From assembly GCA_024699855.1 (NCBI GenBank), contig JAMPIQ010000002.1, forward strand, positions 14,074,001 through 14,138,000: a DNA stretch of 64,000 bases, read 5' to 3'. Both the position numbers and the translations under genes were made by a program. The notes under the pieces were generated by a model. It did no database searches. It saw only the letters and a list, made by a program, of their open reading frames with translations, and was not told the origin of the DNA. This document shows positions 44,101 through 56,666 of the stretch, piece by piece; within the stretch, counting starts at the first letter, position 1; the number at the start of each line of letters is the position of its first letter. Origin of the DNA: Aphelenchoides besseyi. Taxonomy: Eukaryota > Nematoda > Chromadorea > Rhabditida > Aphelenchoididae.

Positions 44101-46787
44101 GAAGGTTCTTGACCGATTGGCTACCGCTACCCTCATTCTGTTGGTTGTTGGACGACAAATAGGATTGAGCGTAGACGGAAAGCTTCTCGTACAATTGTTC
44201 CAAGTTCTTTTGTGTGAAACTAATTTGCAAGTTCTCAGCAGTGGCTTCTCCATTCAAAGCGGACTGCAATGAAGCGGACAAATGGATCGGGATCATGTTG
44301 GATGGCGAGACGATTGAAGCCAAACCCAAGAAGATGTTTTGTTCTTCGGTGTTTTGCTTTTCGCTGACATAGATTGGCACACGGTGTTTTTGGCTTGAGC
44401 GCAATTGACCACCATTGATCTTGACCATCTTCAAAGCCGATTTCAAGTGGTTGGCAACTTGTTGTTCGGCAGAGCTCGGCGATTGAGCGAGAGCTTCCAT
44501 GGTTGAGAGAACAAAGGACTTGACGTTTTGGGAACGATCATTGATGACGGTGAAGGTCATTTGATCAATAATCGAATTCTCAGGAAGAGTGTACCTGAAC
44601 AAAAAAAAACAATGAAACCAAACAATCAAATTGCAGGACTTACATGATCATCGAAAAAGCGGCCATACGGATTTCGGGTTGTTCACGTTGGTTTTGGAAG
44701 ATTGGGAGCAAAACCTGACGAACCTTCTGAGGCATGGAAGTGCGCAAACGGCGCATGGCATCGATGGCTTCCATACGAACCAAAGTCGATTGGCTTTGTT
44801 GCTTGACAATTTGACGAAGTTCTTCGATCGAGTTGTCCAAAGCGGCGTTTCCAATGGCTTTGAGCATAAGGATTTGCTCGTAGGTGTTCTCGGCTTTTTG
44901 GAATTGTTGGAAGAGCGTGTTCTTGTATTGCTCTTTCTTTCCACGTGGGCAGATCTCTTCAACTCGGAAGTTTTCCTTTTGTCCTTGAGCTGGTTGATCT
45001 TCTAAAAGTCAACGAACATCATTAAGGAAAACCCAAGTGATAAACTCACGGCAAAGGGATCCGACGGCTGAAGCAAAGCTCAACCAGGCGGTTTGTTTCA
45101 AGATTGGAGAACGGTGGGCGACTTCGTGTTTGGCAATTCGTTCCAAGATGTTCGCTTGTTGTTCGGAAGGCGAGTGTTGATTGGCGACGAAGGTTTGAAG
45201 AGTTTGAACGGCTTTCGTGGTCTGGATGTCTTGTTTGACGATCTTCTCGGCCAAGACGTAAAGCGAGTTGCGAGTAGCGGCGACGGCCAAACTGTCCAAG
45301 AAAAGTGATTTGGCTTGTTCTTCACAGTTCTTGTTGCATTGTTTGCACCAGCATTGCTCACCATCTTGTTGAGCTCCAGAAAGAACGACTTGTTCGATTT
45401 GACGAAGCTCCTTCACAGTTGATTGACGAACAGTTTCGACAAGACGGTTGAAGTGAAGGGCAGAATCCAATTCGTAACCCTGTTGTTTGTTGCCCCACTG
45501 TTGAAGAATCGAGCGAACAGAGTGAGCAACTTTTTGCTCCTTCTTTTGCACCTTCTAAAAGAACGAGAATGTGGCACTGATAAGATAAGAGAGCACTTAC
45601 GCTGAAAGGCGAGTTCTTCTCGAATTCCTCATCACCGGCCATGTAGAATCGTTTCTCCTTCAGGTCCCATTCGGGCGAGTACATCAAAGTCTCGTCAGTG
45701 CTGGATTGTTTGAAAGAGCCAACCATCTTAGAGTTACCGTTGTGCTCTTTGAACGTCAATTCCGAGAGAGCAACAACTTGAGTAACAGCGTTCTGACCTT
45801 CCGGGTTTTGGGCCTTGACAACGTATTGCGACAACATGTGAACACGCTTGATTGCGTATTTCTCACGTTTGCCGGCCAATTCGTAACGAGCAACAGTTGA
45901 GCGTTCCAAATCGTTCTCGTCATTTGGCTTGTTGGGTTGACATTCCAATTGACAGTGAGTGTAACGAACGGATTCAACGATTTGAGCGTCACGTTGGTTT
46001 TGTTGTTGACGAAGACAGTTCAAGCAACGGACTTGTTGAGCGGGATTCGGTTGATAACCATAGGAAACATCAGCGGTGCGGATACACTTGTCAAAGTTGA
46101 CGGCCTTGGTGACGTTGAAAGTCGATTGCTCGTCTTCTTCAACGTACTTCGGGCTCTTTTGAACAGTGTAGATGGTTTCGCATTCACCTTCCAAAGTGAT
46201 CTAAAAAGTAAAATAAAAACAGAAAACACGTGAAATCAAACCTCGGGAATCGTGAAGACTGGAGTTTCCTTCTCTTGTTCCTCTTGCGGCATGCTGCTTT
46301 GCATTTTGAGTCCTTGAACATCGTTGCGTTTCAAGTTCAATTGGATCATGTTGAGAACGGCACGTTTGATGTTCTTCGACCAAGCGGCATCGTCTTCGTG
46401 GAAGTTGATACGTTCGACGACTCCATCGACGTAACTGACACTCAATGGCATTTCCAACATTTGCTTGAGCTCTTGTGGGATGTCACGGCTCTCGAAGTGC
46501 TCGAATGGTTGAACGCGTTGAGATTTCGGCATCTCACCGTTCAGTTCGCCCAAACGAACGTGTTGAAGTTGAAGTTTAGCATGTCGATCGTTGGTGAAGC
46601 TGATGTGGACATCAGCGCGTAGACGAGTTGCAGCGGCTTGTTGAATGGCATCAGAAGATGATCCAATCAAGGACGAGGCGACTTGGGTGTCGAAACGATA
46701 GACAAACGAGTTATCACCTTTGAAAGGTTTCGGAACGTTGGCGCTCACGGCCAAAGCCGCGAGGAGGCACACCAAGACAGTTCTCAT
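41139..46787 (-). CDS. vit: Vitellogenin (yolk precursor)
   Basis: Large lipid transfer protein made for export to oocytes. ATG at 46787 with signal peptide MRTVLVCLLAALAVSANVPK. Exons joined by eight or so short introns encode the vitellogenin N-terminal lipid-binding module (FVYRFDTQVASSLIG, LEGECETIYTVQKSPKYV, the helical repeats around IGNAALDNSIEELRQIVKQQ and RMEAIDAMRRL), the DUF1943 beta-sheet (FGMIVIRS onward), a long central exon (43497 to about 42060), and a C-terminal von Willebrand D domain (ECQVNERRVRTFDGVAYKAP, CGLCGHYNDEEDD). A Gln/Ser-rich linker (DDNSSSEESNQYSNQEQWQ) and a last exon with cysteines end at 41139. Roughly 1,650 residues, normal for nematode vitellogenins, with no long polyserine phosvitin. 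The promoter is described separately. Intact. Confidence 0.96.
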
Positions 46788-46846
46788 CGGTGAAATGAGG
46801 GGACCGGACTCAAGGTGTTGGTAACTGGAACGGTCGTTGGTCGCTG

Positions 46847-47156
46847 CTTATAAATGAGTCGAAATCAACGGAACAAAAAAGAAGTGGTTTCTCGGCGCCA
46901 TTGGATTGACAGCTGGTGGTCAAACGTGATCATTTGCAACCACTTGAACCACTGATTAGAACAATGGCGCCATCCAATTAGTCCTTTATGGACTTGAATA
47001 CAGAAACCTGTCAATCCACTAGCAGCCGATAAGTAGCAATAAAGAACAAACCTTCAATTCAAAAGGCAAAGAACAAAAATTTTGGCTGATAAAGAAAGTG
47101 ACCTGTCAATTGGATTGCAAGACAGAGATTTGGTTTATTTCTTTGAGGCTGTCAAT
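46847..47156 (-). promoter_or_regulatory. Vitellogenin promoter with VPE1 and VPE2 sites
   Basis: A TATA-like TTTATAAG (minus strand, about 46847-46854) lies some 60 bases before the ATG. TGTCAAT (VPE1) occurs four times: 46905-46911 (minus), 47009-47015, 47104-47110 and 47150-47156 (plus). CTGATAA (VPE2, a GATA-type site) is at 47086-47092. In C. elegans these two heptamers control intestinal, adult yolk-gene expression. Four copies in about 250 bases is far more than chance would give. Confidence 0.8.
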
Positions 47157-47593
47157 CAGAACGATCGTACTCTTTGTAAGGCATTTGACTGTTGATTCCA
47201 ACCAGAGAAACGCCTGCAATCAACAAGTCTTTTGCAGCGGATAAACTGTGGATTTGAGTTGCCGATGATTGCAATGGAAGTGCCGTTTGTAGGCCCTTGT
47301 AATCACCAAATGCATGAAAATCATTCAATAACTGAAAGCTCAAATGCAAATGTAAACTGGTTCATTTGGATGTCGTCTCTGTTTTTTGATTCAACAAGTT
47401 GCACGAATTAAACTGAACACTCTACAAATGAATAAGATCGCCATGATGTTAAAAAGCACTAGTATATCCAACTTGAATGTTGTTTCTCGAAACCGATTTG
47501 TCCACAGAATTGAAGGTTGTTTTTATTACTCATATAAATTTTGTTCATCACCGTAGATTGAGTATAAACTGAAGACAGAAAGAGGTTGTGAAT
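47157..47593. other. Intergenic upstream of vitellogenin
   Basis: A 65-codon minus frame overlaps the promoter elements and is not called. The remainder separates vitellogenin from the next minus-strand gene and should hold that gene's 3' untranslated region. Confidence 0.45.
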
Positions 47594-48954
47594 TTACAAT
47601 AGTGAGTCGATTCTGTGCATCAAACAAAACAAGAGAATTAATGTGAGCAGTGGAGACAAATGAGATCTTGAGGAACTGGACCAAAGACTGAAACGTTCGT
47701 AGTTTGCTGCTTGATCAGGTGGGCGTTCGGATTCTTCGTGAATTTCGAATGAAATTGGCTGATCATTACGATTCTGCGGCTGTGGCGGTTGCAGAAGTTC
47801 ACCACCGTCTACTTCGGCTTCAAGTGATTGTCTCGCTTCGATTTCTGTTGATGAATACATTGACGACGTAGGAAGGACCGCGAAATCGTCGTTTGTTTTC
47901 GTTGTCCTTTGACTGAACGGTGGAAGCTGAGTGTGTGGTCGGCGAGTTCGATCGAATCGATTGTATTCATCTATTCGTTGTTCAGCGTCCAATTTCGAAG
48001 ATTGGCCATTGAATACACATGTTGGCATTAAGGTTTTTGTGGTATCTTTGAGAACTCTGAAAATGACATGCCACGAATCAACACCACATTGTTGCCAAAT
48101 GTGCTGTCGAACACAAGCAGAGAAGTAGTTGAGAGCTCTGAAATGAAGAAGTTAGTTCAAGTTTAAGTTCATGGTAAGAGTGGTAAACGGTTTCGAACGT
48201 ACCCACACATTCGCGTTAACTTTGACTCCATTCGTAACGCCGATTCAATATTCGCGTCTTCAATGTCTTTCAAAGTCTCGTCATGACAATGCTTAACTGA
48301 AGGCTGTTGATCCAACTCCATGAGACATTCGGCACTGGCCATAAACGCTAAAGAAAGAAGCGATTAAGTTCATAAGCATAACCAAGCGTTTAATTTACTA
48401 AACACGATCACTTACTTTCATATCCTTCATTGCAGAGATAACCATAAGATGCTTCTATCAAGTTTATCGTAATATGCTTCGGACATCTTTCTCTGTAGGG
48501 ATCAACACAAATTTCAAACGTACGAATCAGTCTAATAGAAAAAATGATTTTGAGCTGAAATCTGAACTCACCGACACAACTCCCGGAAAACTTGGCCGCC
48601 TAATTTGGGCAACTGAAGAGCATTTCCGAATTGACTACGACCGTTGTTATTCGTGTTGTTGTCCTAAACTCAATTCTTTTAAAAGCCCATCGACCGCTTA
48701 ACAAACATGTTGGTTAAGTACTTTTGCATATTCGGCTACCGGATGAACGCAGTATTGTATCTTTTCATTGGCGGCATCAGGACACCGCGCATTGACGTCA
48801 AAGAACAAGAATGCAAACATGAGAGCGTGGAATGTGACTGAAAAGATGAAAACTAATGAGTTATGGGAAACAGTTTGCTATTTGCATTAACTTCTGAATA
48901 ATCGCCGTTTTTGACGACTCGGCACTTACCCGTTTGCGAAGTGACAAAATGCAT
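47594..48954 (-). CDS. Secreted cysteine-rich protein, DUF19-like, with hydrophobic C-terminus
   Basis: The first exon MHFVTSQT (ATG 48954) joins in phase to VTFHALMFAFLFFDVNARCP, which makes a signal peptide. Later exons give KIQYCVHPVAEYAKVL, LIRTFEICVDPYRERCPKHI, GYLCNEGYETFMASAECLME, KHCHDETLKDIEDANIESAL, MESKLTRMCG and ALNYFSACVRQHIWQQCG. Regularly spaced cysteines and helices resemble the nematode DUF19 domain (T20D4.11-like). A Pro/Gln-rich, charged stalk then leads to a hydrophobic end, SHLSPLLTLILLFCLMHRID, which could be a GPI-anchor signal. Function unknown; probably at the cell surface or in the cuticle space. Intron phases all agree. Confidence 0.7.
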
Positions 48955-51900
48955 CGCAAGAGATTGCCGTAGAAGGATTACCACCACTTTACTTCGAGTA
49001 ACATACGAACAGTTTGTAAGCGGTAAAATTGATCATGCAGGATAACGATTGAGCTCGAAAGATTGAATGAAAACCTAAATTGTACGTATAGAAAACGGTA
49101 CGCAATCTCACGAACAAGTTCACGTAAAAGCACAATTGAAAATACCCGTTCAACGGCTATTAATTACTCTTTGCGCTATCTCACGGGTTCAACGCGTGTC
49201 ATAAACTGTAGTTCTTCTCAACGAGACTCATTAGACGGTTGTACGCGACACAGATAAGCTCATTTGCAAATGAGTCGACCGCGCGTTCAAAAGCTTCAAG
49301 TAAAAACGAACTCGGCGTGAAGAAGCAGGTGTTTAGTAATGGGTTCGAAATGAACGGCAACGGGACCGGTAAACACAATGTATTTCCGAGTAATCCGTTC
49401 GCAAATAAAACGTGTAAATAAACGGGAAATCGAGTTAAGATCCACACTGAAAAGATAGCTGCTTTCGAGCAACATTCCCGGAACTGAAAGATTCCTCGTC
49501 GATTATCCGATTTGAACGTTTGTTTGTTTTGTTGAAAGCAACTTCGCCGCTCATGAGTTCAAATCAAGTGTACGAGTCCTCGAAGACAACTCGGACGTTA
49601 CGAAGCAAATGTTTGGTCATTCAGAAGCCGAAAGCTTGGAAACGCGCGGCGCCATGTTTACACCTTCTCCGATTACCGTCAACGCTTTCAAATTGGAAAT
49701 GAGGCTAAAATATCGTAACGTCGAGCGAATTTGCGATTCAAAAACGGCAACGCAGAATCGATAACCATGTTGCAAGTTTGCAAACGGTCAGATTGTGGCC
49801 AAATGACCATCGATAGTCCGAGTAAACAAACATAAGAAGCGATTACCCTTCAAGATTCGAGGGTTACTGTTAGAAGAAGTGGAAGCATATTCAACGGAAT
49901 CTGCTCAGTCAATTCTGCAAATTTTGTTAAAAGCGACGAGCTAAAGTGGTCACTTCTTGTGATTACAATGAAGCTGTTGCAAGACAAATGGTCATTTGTT
50001 TTTTGCTCAAACGGCGGATGAAAATAATGGCTCAAAGGCCTTCAGAGAACAAACTATCTACGCTAATTCCAATTATGACGACGTCACAACAAGAAGCTTA
50101 AGAGCAAATGCGTGTGATTGGAACGGAAATGCAAATCGCCGCGCTCTGCGGTGGACAACCAGCGATCGCGCCCCGTCAGTCCGAATTTGCCGCAGGAAAC
50201 GAGTTAAAAATGGTTGCCGGAAACAACTGCACATTAACGGGATTTAAAGTCCAAGGAAACTCCAGTGGTTTTGCAGATTGAGCGGGCGAATAAGCGGAAC
50301 AAGTGCGCGACTTATGGGCGGTCATTCTGCTCGAATGGAGGGCCCAGCTATGGAAAAGGTTAATTGGGACACGCAGTAGCCGGAGGACATTTGAACTGAA
50401 AAATGGAAAAAAACAAGACCCAAACAAGTCGATAAGTTTGAACACAAACTTTTGAATGTTGGTCGAAGATGACCGTTGGCTACGTGAGAGTGGTAAATGG
50501 ACTGCTTACATTCGGCTATTAGTCGCTTATGAATAAGCCGTCGGTCATCATTCGCTCTCAAAAATATGGATTCCGGTTTTTGAAATGGACGATGTAAACA
50601 GCTAGATGATGAATGGTATTGCGCACCCATTAGATAGCCATGTCAATTGGTTTCGCAAAAAAGTTATTCGCAAAACGAGTAGCCAACTTTCGAACAGTCG
50701 TGACCTTTTGCGTAGCTACCAATTTGGATAAACATTTTCTTAGCCGAAACGAGCGAATCAGAAAGTTTCAAATGACATGAAGATTAATAATGGGGACGTC
50801 AACAGAAAACCTTGGACTTTTTATTATTGTAATTGAACGACGAATGGGGCAATGAATGGGGAGAAGAAGACGATTGCAGTAGACGAAAACTCTCCAACGG
50901 TCCGGGCAATTATTACCCGTCAATCAAACCGATTGAAGCGTGGGACAGCGACTGAACGGGCAAAGTGGTTTGATGCGCGGGACAATCCGATCGGAAAGCA
51001 ATAGAGTTTAGTTTACACGTGGCTATCTTATGCGGGGATCACCGATTTCCGTTCGCTGATGATCGAAAACTATTGAGCGATCTGATGACCTTTCGGCACG
51101 AATTTGAAATAGAGGCGCCCGAGATCATTGTTTATCTGAAAGCAACACTCTGAGGAAACATGCTACGGTAGTTAGTGCTCGTAAATCAAAAAGCGATTAC
51201 TCGACTTAACTTTTATTCCTCAGTTTCCGTCTTCTGATCGCACTTCTTTGTTTGTCCACACAAACTTCATGAAGCAAAGGATTGCGCGGAGAAGATTAGC
51301 TCATCACAAACGTCTATTAGATTGTCGTTTACGCAGATTCCATGAAAACTAATTGGTAGCCAGAGATAAAATCAAAAGGTTGTTTTCGTGACCTGTGGAC
51401 GATTATCTTCCGAGTTCATTGAGAGCTCATCAACTGTCATTCGAACAAAGAAATCGAATGGTGTGGAAACGACTTATCAAAAAAAATGGTCTGCTTGGAT
51501 GAGTGAACACGCAAAATCAGAATACCATAGAAAAACATGCGCCGAGCGGAAACGATGGGAATCGGACTCGTGGAAAAGAGATTCCCGCCCCAAATTGGTT
51601 CCGGTTTTCGTGTGATCTTCAAGCAGTTGAGTTTTTTCGCGTCGGTCAACCCAAAAAACCGCATAATTGCCCTCACGTTTCTTACTTTTCGCTTCATCGC
51701 TCCCGTTTGATTACGCGCAATTATCAGCAGATGTCTCGTCGTAAAGAGACCTCGATTCTCGATGGCAAACAGTGCGTAAAACGTAAACTTCTGAACTGTA
51801 CAGTCTCTCGGAAATGAACCCACTAGCCGTTTGTAAGACAAATGATTCGAGTACATTTAGCTAACAAGTTCGAACTTCACGGTTATTGTTGTCGAGAGCG

Positions 51901-54708
51901 ACGATCATCAACAGATGCGTTCGAATTTGCAATGACACGCTTCCCATCGGAATACCATAAATCAATCTTCACGCACATGATACATTAGTTGCTTTACGAG
52001 TGTCAAACTCTTTATCGTGTTAAACCAAAAGAAACAAAAGTGCGTAGATTCGATGGGACTTGTGGAGAGCGGTGAAGAATCAAAAAAACAAGTGATTACG
52101 CAACAAAACCAAATGGTCAGTCGGATTGCGAGAAGACAAATGGACTCGAGAATTGTTAGCGAACTTACGCAACCAGCAGTAGGGTGACAAATGTCGGAAA
52201 TCGAGTGTACAATAAACGGCGTAGGCAGCCGATTTGCAACCGAAGTGCCTGCACTTGAACATCGATTTGGCGGCCGAAGCAATTTGGCACAGGGGACACA
52301 TTCATTCGATGCAAAATCTCAAACAGTCGTCATTCGTCGCGGTTCTTGACTTTTCTTGTACTTCGATGGGATGCAAAGATTATTATTTTGGGAGATGATT
52401 GGCTGTAGAAACTGGCGACAAGAGAACCACTGCATGAAAGGCGGTTAAAAAATAAGCCAATTAAAAAACGAAATGAATGAGCAAACCGGGTTTCTGACTC
52501 AAGTGTGCACATGCTCAGATCTGACGATTTAGTGCCAAAATAAGAACTTAACATCGACCTTCAAGTGCTCGTTGACGTTGTTGAAAAAAGCGACTAATTT
52601 CGACGGAATATCAGCGGGATGCCCGATTGAGAAAAAGCAATTTCAGTACCATTTTTCTTTCATTGACAATTTTTTTCATAAAAATTGCTTGTTCCGAATC
52701 TCCAAGCAATTAAACTCCGAAGACTTCTTCCCAAATATCAAAGCTCCATGTTCGATATTCGACCTCCTGTTCCGAATCCAATAGCTTTTGCACTAGAAAT
52801 CGCAGAATCGAATTAACTCAAGAATCGAAACGCATCTCGTTTTTGACGTCGATCTCATCTGCTCAACAATCCACTTGAACTCATGATCCTCATCGGCCTC
52901 GGAAGATGAAAACTTGACGCATTTCCAATTTGCACTCATGCAACCAATAAGCCGATTATCGTCTCGTTCACTGGAAACTTGTCGTCGTTCGCGAAAAGAA
53001 GGCAATTGGCCTTCTTGCCGATGATCATCATTTAACTCGTTTCACCTTTCATTTTTGCCGAAACATGCTTCTTCTTGTTGGAGTAATCGTCTTTCGCATT
53101 TTGTTACAATCCGAACGATTGGAAGAAACACAACCACGAAGAATAAGAACACACACGCACTACAACTAATCGTCGTCTAATACAATTTCTCGTTGGAAAT
53201 CGACTTTCGTGTACACGACCGACACTTCTACAGTAGACTGAGATAGTAAATAAGAGAATTATGAGAATACGAAATCCTTACAAATCTGTCACTCGCGTTC
53301 GTAATTGTTCTCGGGGCTCTCGGAGTCACGGCAAGAGGTAGGAAAAGATTGAACGTTGTCAAAGGTCACTACGACGATTGTTCGCAGTTGCTTCGGAGTG
53401 AATACGAGCAGGAAACGAGTTGTGAAAGGCGGCAATGGCCATCGCGTTCGAATGGATGTGTGGAATTTTTGACGCGGTCCGAGAAAATTATTAATGAGTG
53501 AATTGGTGGCTTCGAAGCAGCGACCGAAAGGGCCGGAGGTGATGGAAACATAACAATTTGAAAAATGGACTTTGAGTGTTTCGGTTCAAATTGGCCATTC
53601 GCACCTTTCGCCGCATATGTTCTCGAAGTCCATTTGGGTCCATTGTCCATTTTAGATGCCGCCAAAAAGCGTGATTTTCTTTGGCCGAACTGCGTGACTT
53701 TTTTTGACGCCCATATGCCGCGCGAATTCAATTACGCGCATCCGCTCGCGCCGTTGACTTCAAATTTGAGGGCGGCAAGTCGGAGGTTACGATACTCCTC
53801 CCGACGTTGATGGTCGTCTCGTACGATACCTCATGCGAATTGGTAATTACCGGCTCTTTAAACTCACTATTTGCGAGATGAGCGAATAAAAGAACTGGGC
53901 CCGAGCCGTGAATGCCGTTGCGCTGAGGACTCATGAATTATAAGAAAATGAAGGGGTACCCCGCACATTGTGTTACTCGTCAAGCACATAAAGAGAGAGT
54001 TGTATTAAGACGAACTTCGTGCGAGTCAATCCGATTCCTTCACGGATTTGTCGTTACTAATGAAATAACAAAGAAGAACAAGGTAGCCAACATGGTCATT
54101 AACACTCTCGAAGAAGTGAGAATCTTCACTAGAAAGCGAGAAGAAGTCGAAGAACTCAATGATTTTGTGATAATTGAAGTTGCAATGCGGACATTTTTAT
54201 TCAAAAAAAAATACAAGCGAATGACCACGAAAAACTTTTCGATTGTTTAAAAATACTTCCGAGTTGGACGGATGTTGAAAAGAAGAAGCACAATCCTGAA
54301 ACGTCAAACCATTTGATGCACACACTGAAATTCAACTTTGGCAGTCGAATCGGAGCTTCACGTCGAGATTATGAAAAATAAAATGTACAACCGTGAGGTC
54401 AAAGGCCACGTTCGTATTCTTATCCACGGGGAACAATTTCGACGTAGATGTTTTCGTATGTTCGCTGGTCAAATGAACAAATGGGTTGTCAACTTGAGTT
54501 CACCGAATGTTTCGGAGAAGTCGTTGAGTTCTGTTCTTGTGGTCTTCAACGACAGTTGCATCAACTACTTGACTCTTATGCCAAAATAGATCCAAAGATC
54601 GCTGTTGGTTCTCGAAGCACGAGTTTTCGTTTGGCGGTTTTGCTCTTGTGTTCTAGGATTCAGAACAACGGAGCGAAAGTGAATAATACAATTGAGTTGA
54701 TTATCAAT
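48955..54708. other. Gene-poor stretch
   Basis: Nearly 6 kb without a recognised gene. It holds the transposon-end fragment 49728-50034. Short frames of up to 139 codons (for example 51437-51856 minus, 51503-51817 plus, 53369-53731 minus) overlap each other on both strands and have no domain sequence. A frame from 54448 is in phase with the PIG-T start and could extend it, but would bury the signal peptide. Confidence 0.45.
49728..50034 (-). repeat. Transposon terminal fragment
   Basis: About 307 bases from AATTTGCGATTC to ATAATGGCTCA match, inverted, the outer part of the left arm at about 60838-61145 and, in direct orientation, 62353-62647. Only this outer part of the arm is present, so it is either a solo end or a small element of its own. 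Confidence 0.8.
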
Positions 54709-56546
54709 ATGCGGATCTCAACTACGGGTTATGTTGTTTGTTTTGTTTTAATTTTTTGTTCGGCCACTGGTGAGTTCGTTGAAGAGCTTGTACTTAGACG
54801 TGCATCTTCGAATGCTCTACATGCTCAAGTAAACTTTAAGTTTTCGGAGCGAATTTCTGGTAAGCGAGTACAACGAATATCGTTGATAGTTTGAGTGCTT
54901 TCAGATTCAAAGACTGTTAAGTTTAGTCCCGTATTGTACTCACTTTTTAATGGCAATCATATACGCCAATTGGAGTTTTCGATTTCTCAGGGATTTTGGC
55001 GAAACACACTCTACGGACAACCACCGCAATTTGGTGGAGCTTCGGGCGTCTATGTGTTTGCCGAGTTTGATTCGTCTTTGACCAAGTTGGTTTCATTTCA
55101 CAGCAAAAGAACTTCGTATTTTAGCGTCGAGGATCAGTGGAAAACTCTCATTCAACAGTTGAACGGTCTTTTCTGTAGTTCTTTTGTTGTGATCAGTGAG
55201 ACGTTGAGCTCATCGTTGGTATTTTCGAAAGCTGCCTACACCGACTCACGAAATGGATCGATGGTCTATGGAGCGTTCACTGGCGACAATATTTGTACGG
55301 AAAATGCCGAGTCGTTTAAGAAACTCTTGCCATGTCAGCGAGTAAGTCAACTTGTTTTCAATGATTTGAACTCTGTTTTAGTTGGGATTGTGTGAGCTTC
55401 TTTCCGATTCCTCTGAGCTCTACAACTCGTTGTTCTATTCGATGTCCTTCTCGGCTTGGTTGCGGAGTTCTGTTTGGTCTGTGCATGTTCAAACAAATCT
55501 TTTGAAACCTATAAAACCGAATCGTGAGTTTTAACTCGATATTGTGACTTCAGTGTTGTTCTTCAGAGATATCGGTGTTCAGCATTTTCCGTCGAAAAGT
55601 AACGGCCGTTTGTCCGGTAGCTACGAAGTCGTTGATTCGAATCGTCGAGTCACCTAGCCGAGTTCTCGATCTTATGACTTTGCAGAAAGATGCAAAAATT
55701 GGTAATCCATCGATGAATTTGAGTAATGCGGCATTTGACCCAAATTTGATTGAGTTTGTTTAGACGATGTGAATTTGTCTATCGATTGTTTTCAGATTCT
55801 CGTCTTTCATGCGCGAGACCTTTCTTCTTCGAGGAAAATTCATTTCGAGGATCAAAAGTTCGGCTCCAACCACCACACGCGCAGTGTTTTTGCATTTGCT
55901 TCCATGGCAAGTGCATGTTTGGCATAGCACAGCACAATTCCAATGCAACGTATGTTCCAATGAGCAACATCTTCGTTTCATCGAAAGCTTTTAGGGTCAA
56001 GAACGAAACGCTCAGTTGCGGTTTAGTCCCAAAAATAGTCGTACAGCGCCGGTGTTGATTGAAATGATACTCGAAATTCCGCCCAAATCGACGTGCGAAA
56101 TCAGCTACGAATTTCAAAAGGGATTCCTGCGTTTCGACGAGTATCCGCCTGATTCGAGCAGCGGAATCCACGTTCCCGGTCCGATTCTAAACATTCTACC
56201 TGGACAATGGTAAGTTTACCGTTCGACTGGTCGTTTTGATCTCATTTTTAGGTCTGAATCAACGATTCGAATTCACGGCGAACCAACGATCGTTCTTCTG
56301 CCAATTCCGGATTTCAGTATGCCATTCAACGTGATCTGCTTCGTGTGCACGATCGTCGCTTTGTTCTTCCAATATATGCTCACATTCACAACCAAATAGT
56401 AGGCGTTGAAGACCGTCAACTTCTAGTTGACTTCTTGTTTTAGTCCCTCGACCATCGAACGCGAATCGAAAGGACTCCTGTTATGGGTTGTTCACAGAGT
56501 GAAGGATGTGTACAAGAAATTCTCCAAGAAGGAAGGAAATGTTTAA
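54709..56546 (+). CDS. pigt: PIG-T, GPI transamidase subunit
   Basis: Component of the ER complex that attaches GPI anchors. ATG at 54709 gives signal peptide [20 protein letters not shown], then [20 protein letters not shown]. Exon 2 contains [20 protein letters not shown] and [14 protein letters not shown], hallmark PIG-T sequence; later exons give [40 protein letters not shown], a lumenal block, [20 protein letters not shown], and [20 protein letters not shown] with the single membrane helix. The cytoplasmic end is [18 protein letters not shown], stop at 56544-56546. Introns are short. A long in-frame extension upstream is possible but less likely. Convergent with claspin, about 120 bases between stops. 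Confidence 0.93.
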
Positions 56547-56666
56547 TAATGTGAATAGATTACTTGGCGATAAACTCATTTGACAATAGTTTCCCAATGA
56601 GAACCAGATTATTTATCTTTGTAAAGATCGAATAAAGTAAAGAACAATAGGAATCAAGCCAAGGGT

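Noticed and set aside
47152..47349. 65-codon minus-strand ORF in the vitellogenin promoter
   Set aside because: Overlaps promoter elements and has no supporting exons or homology.
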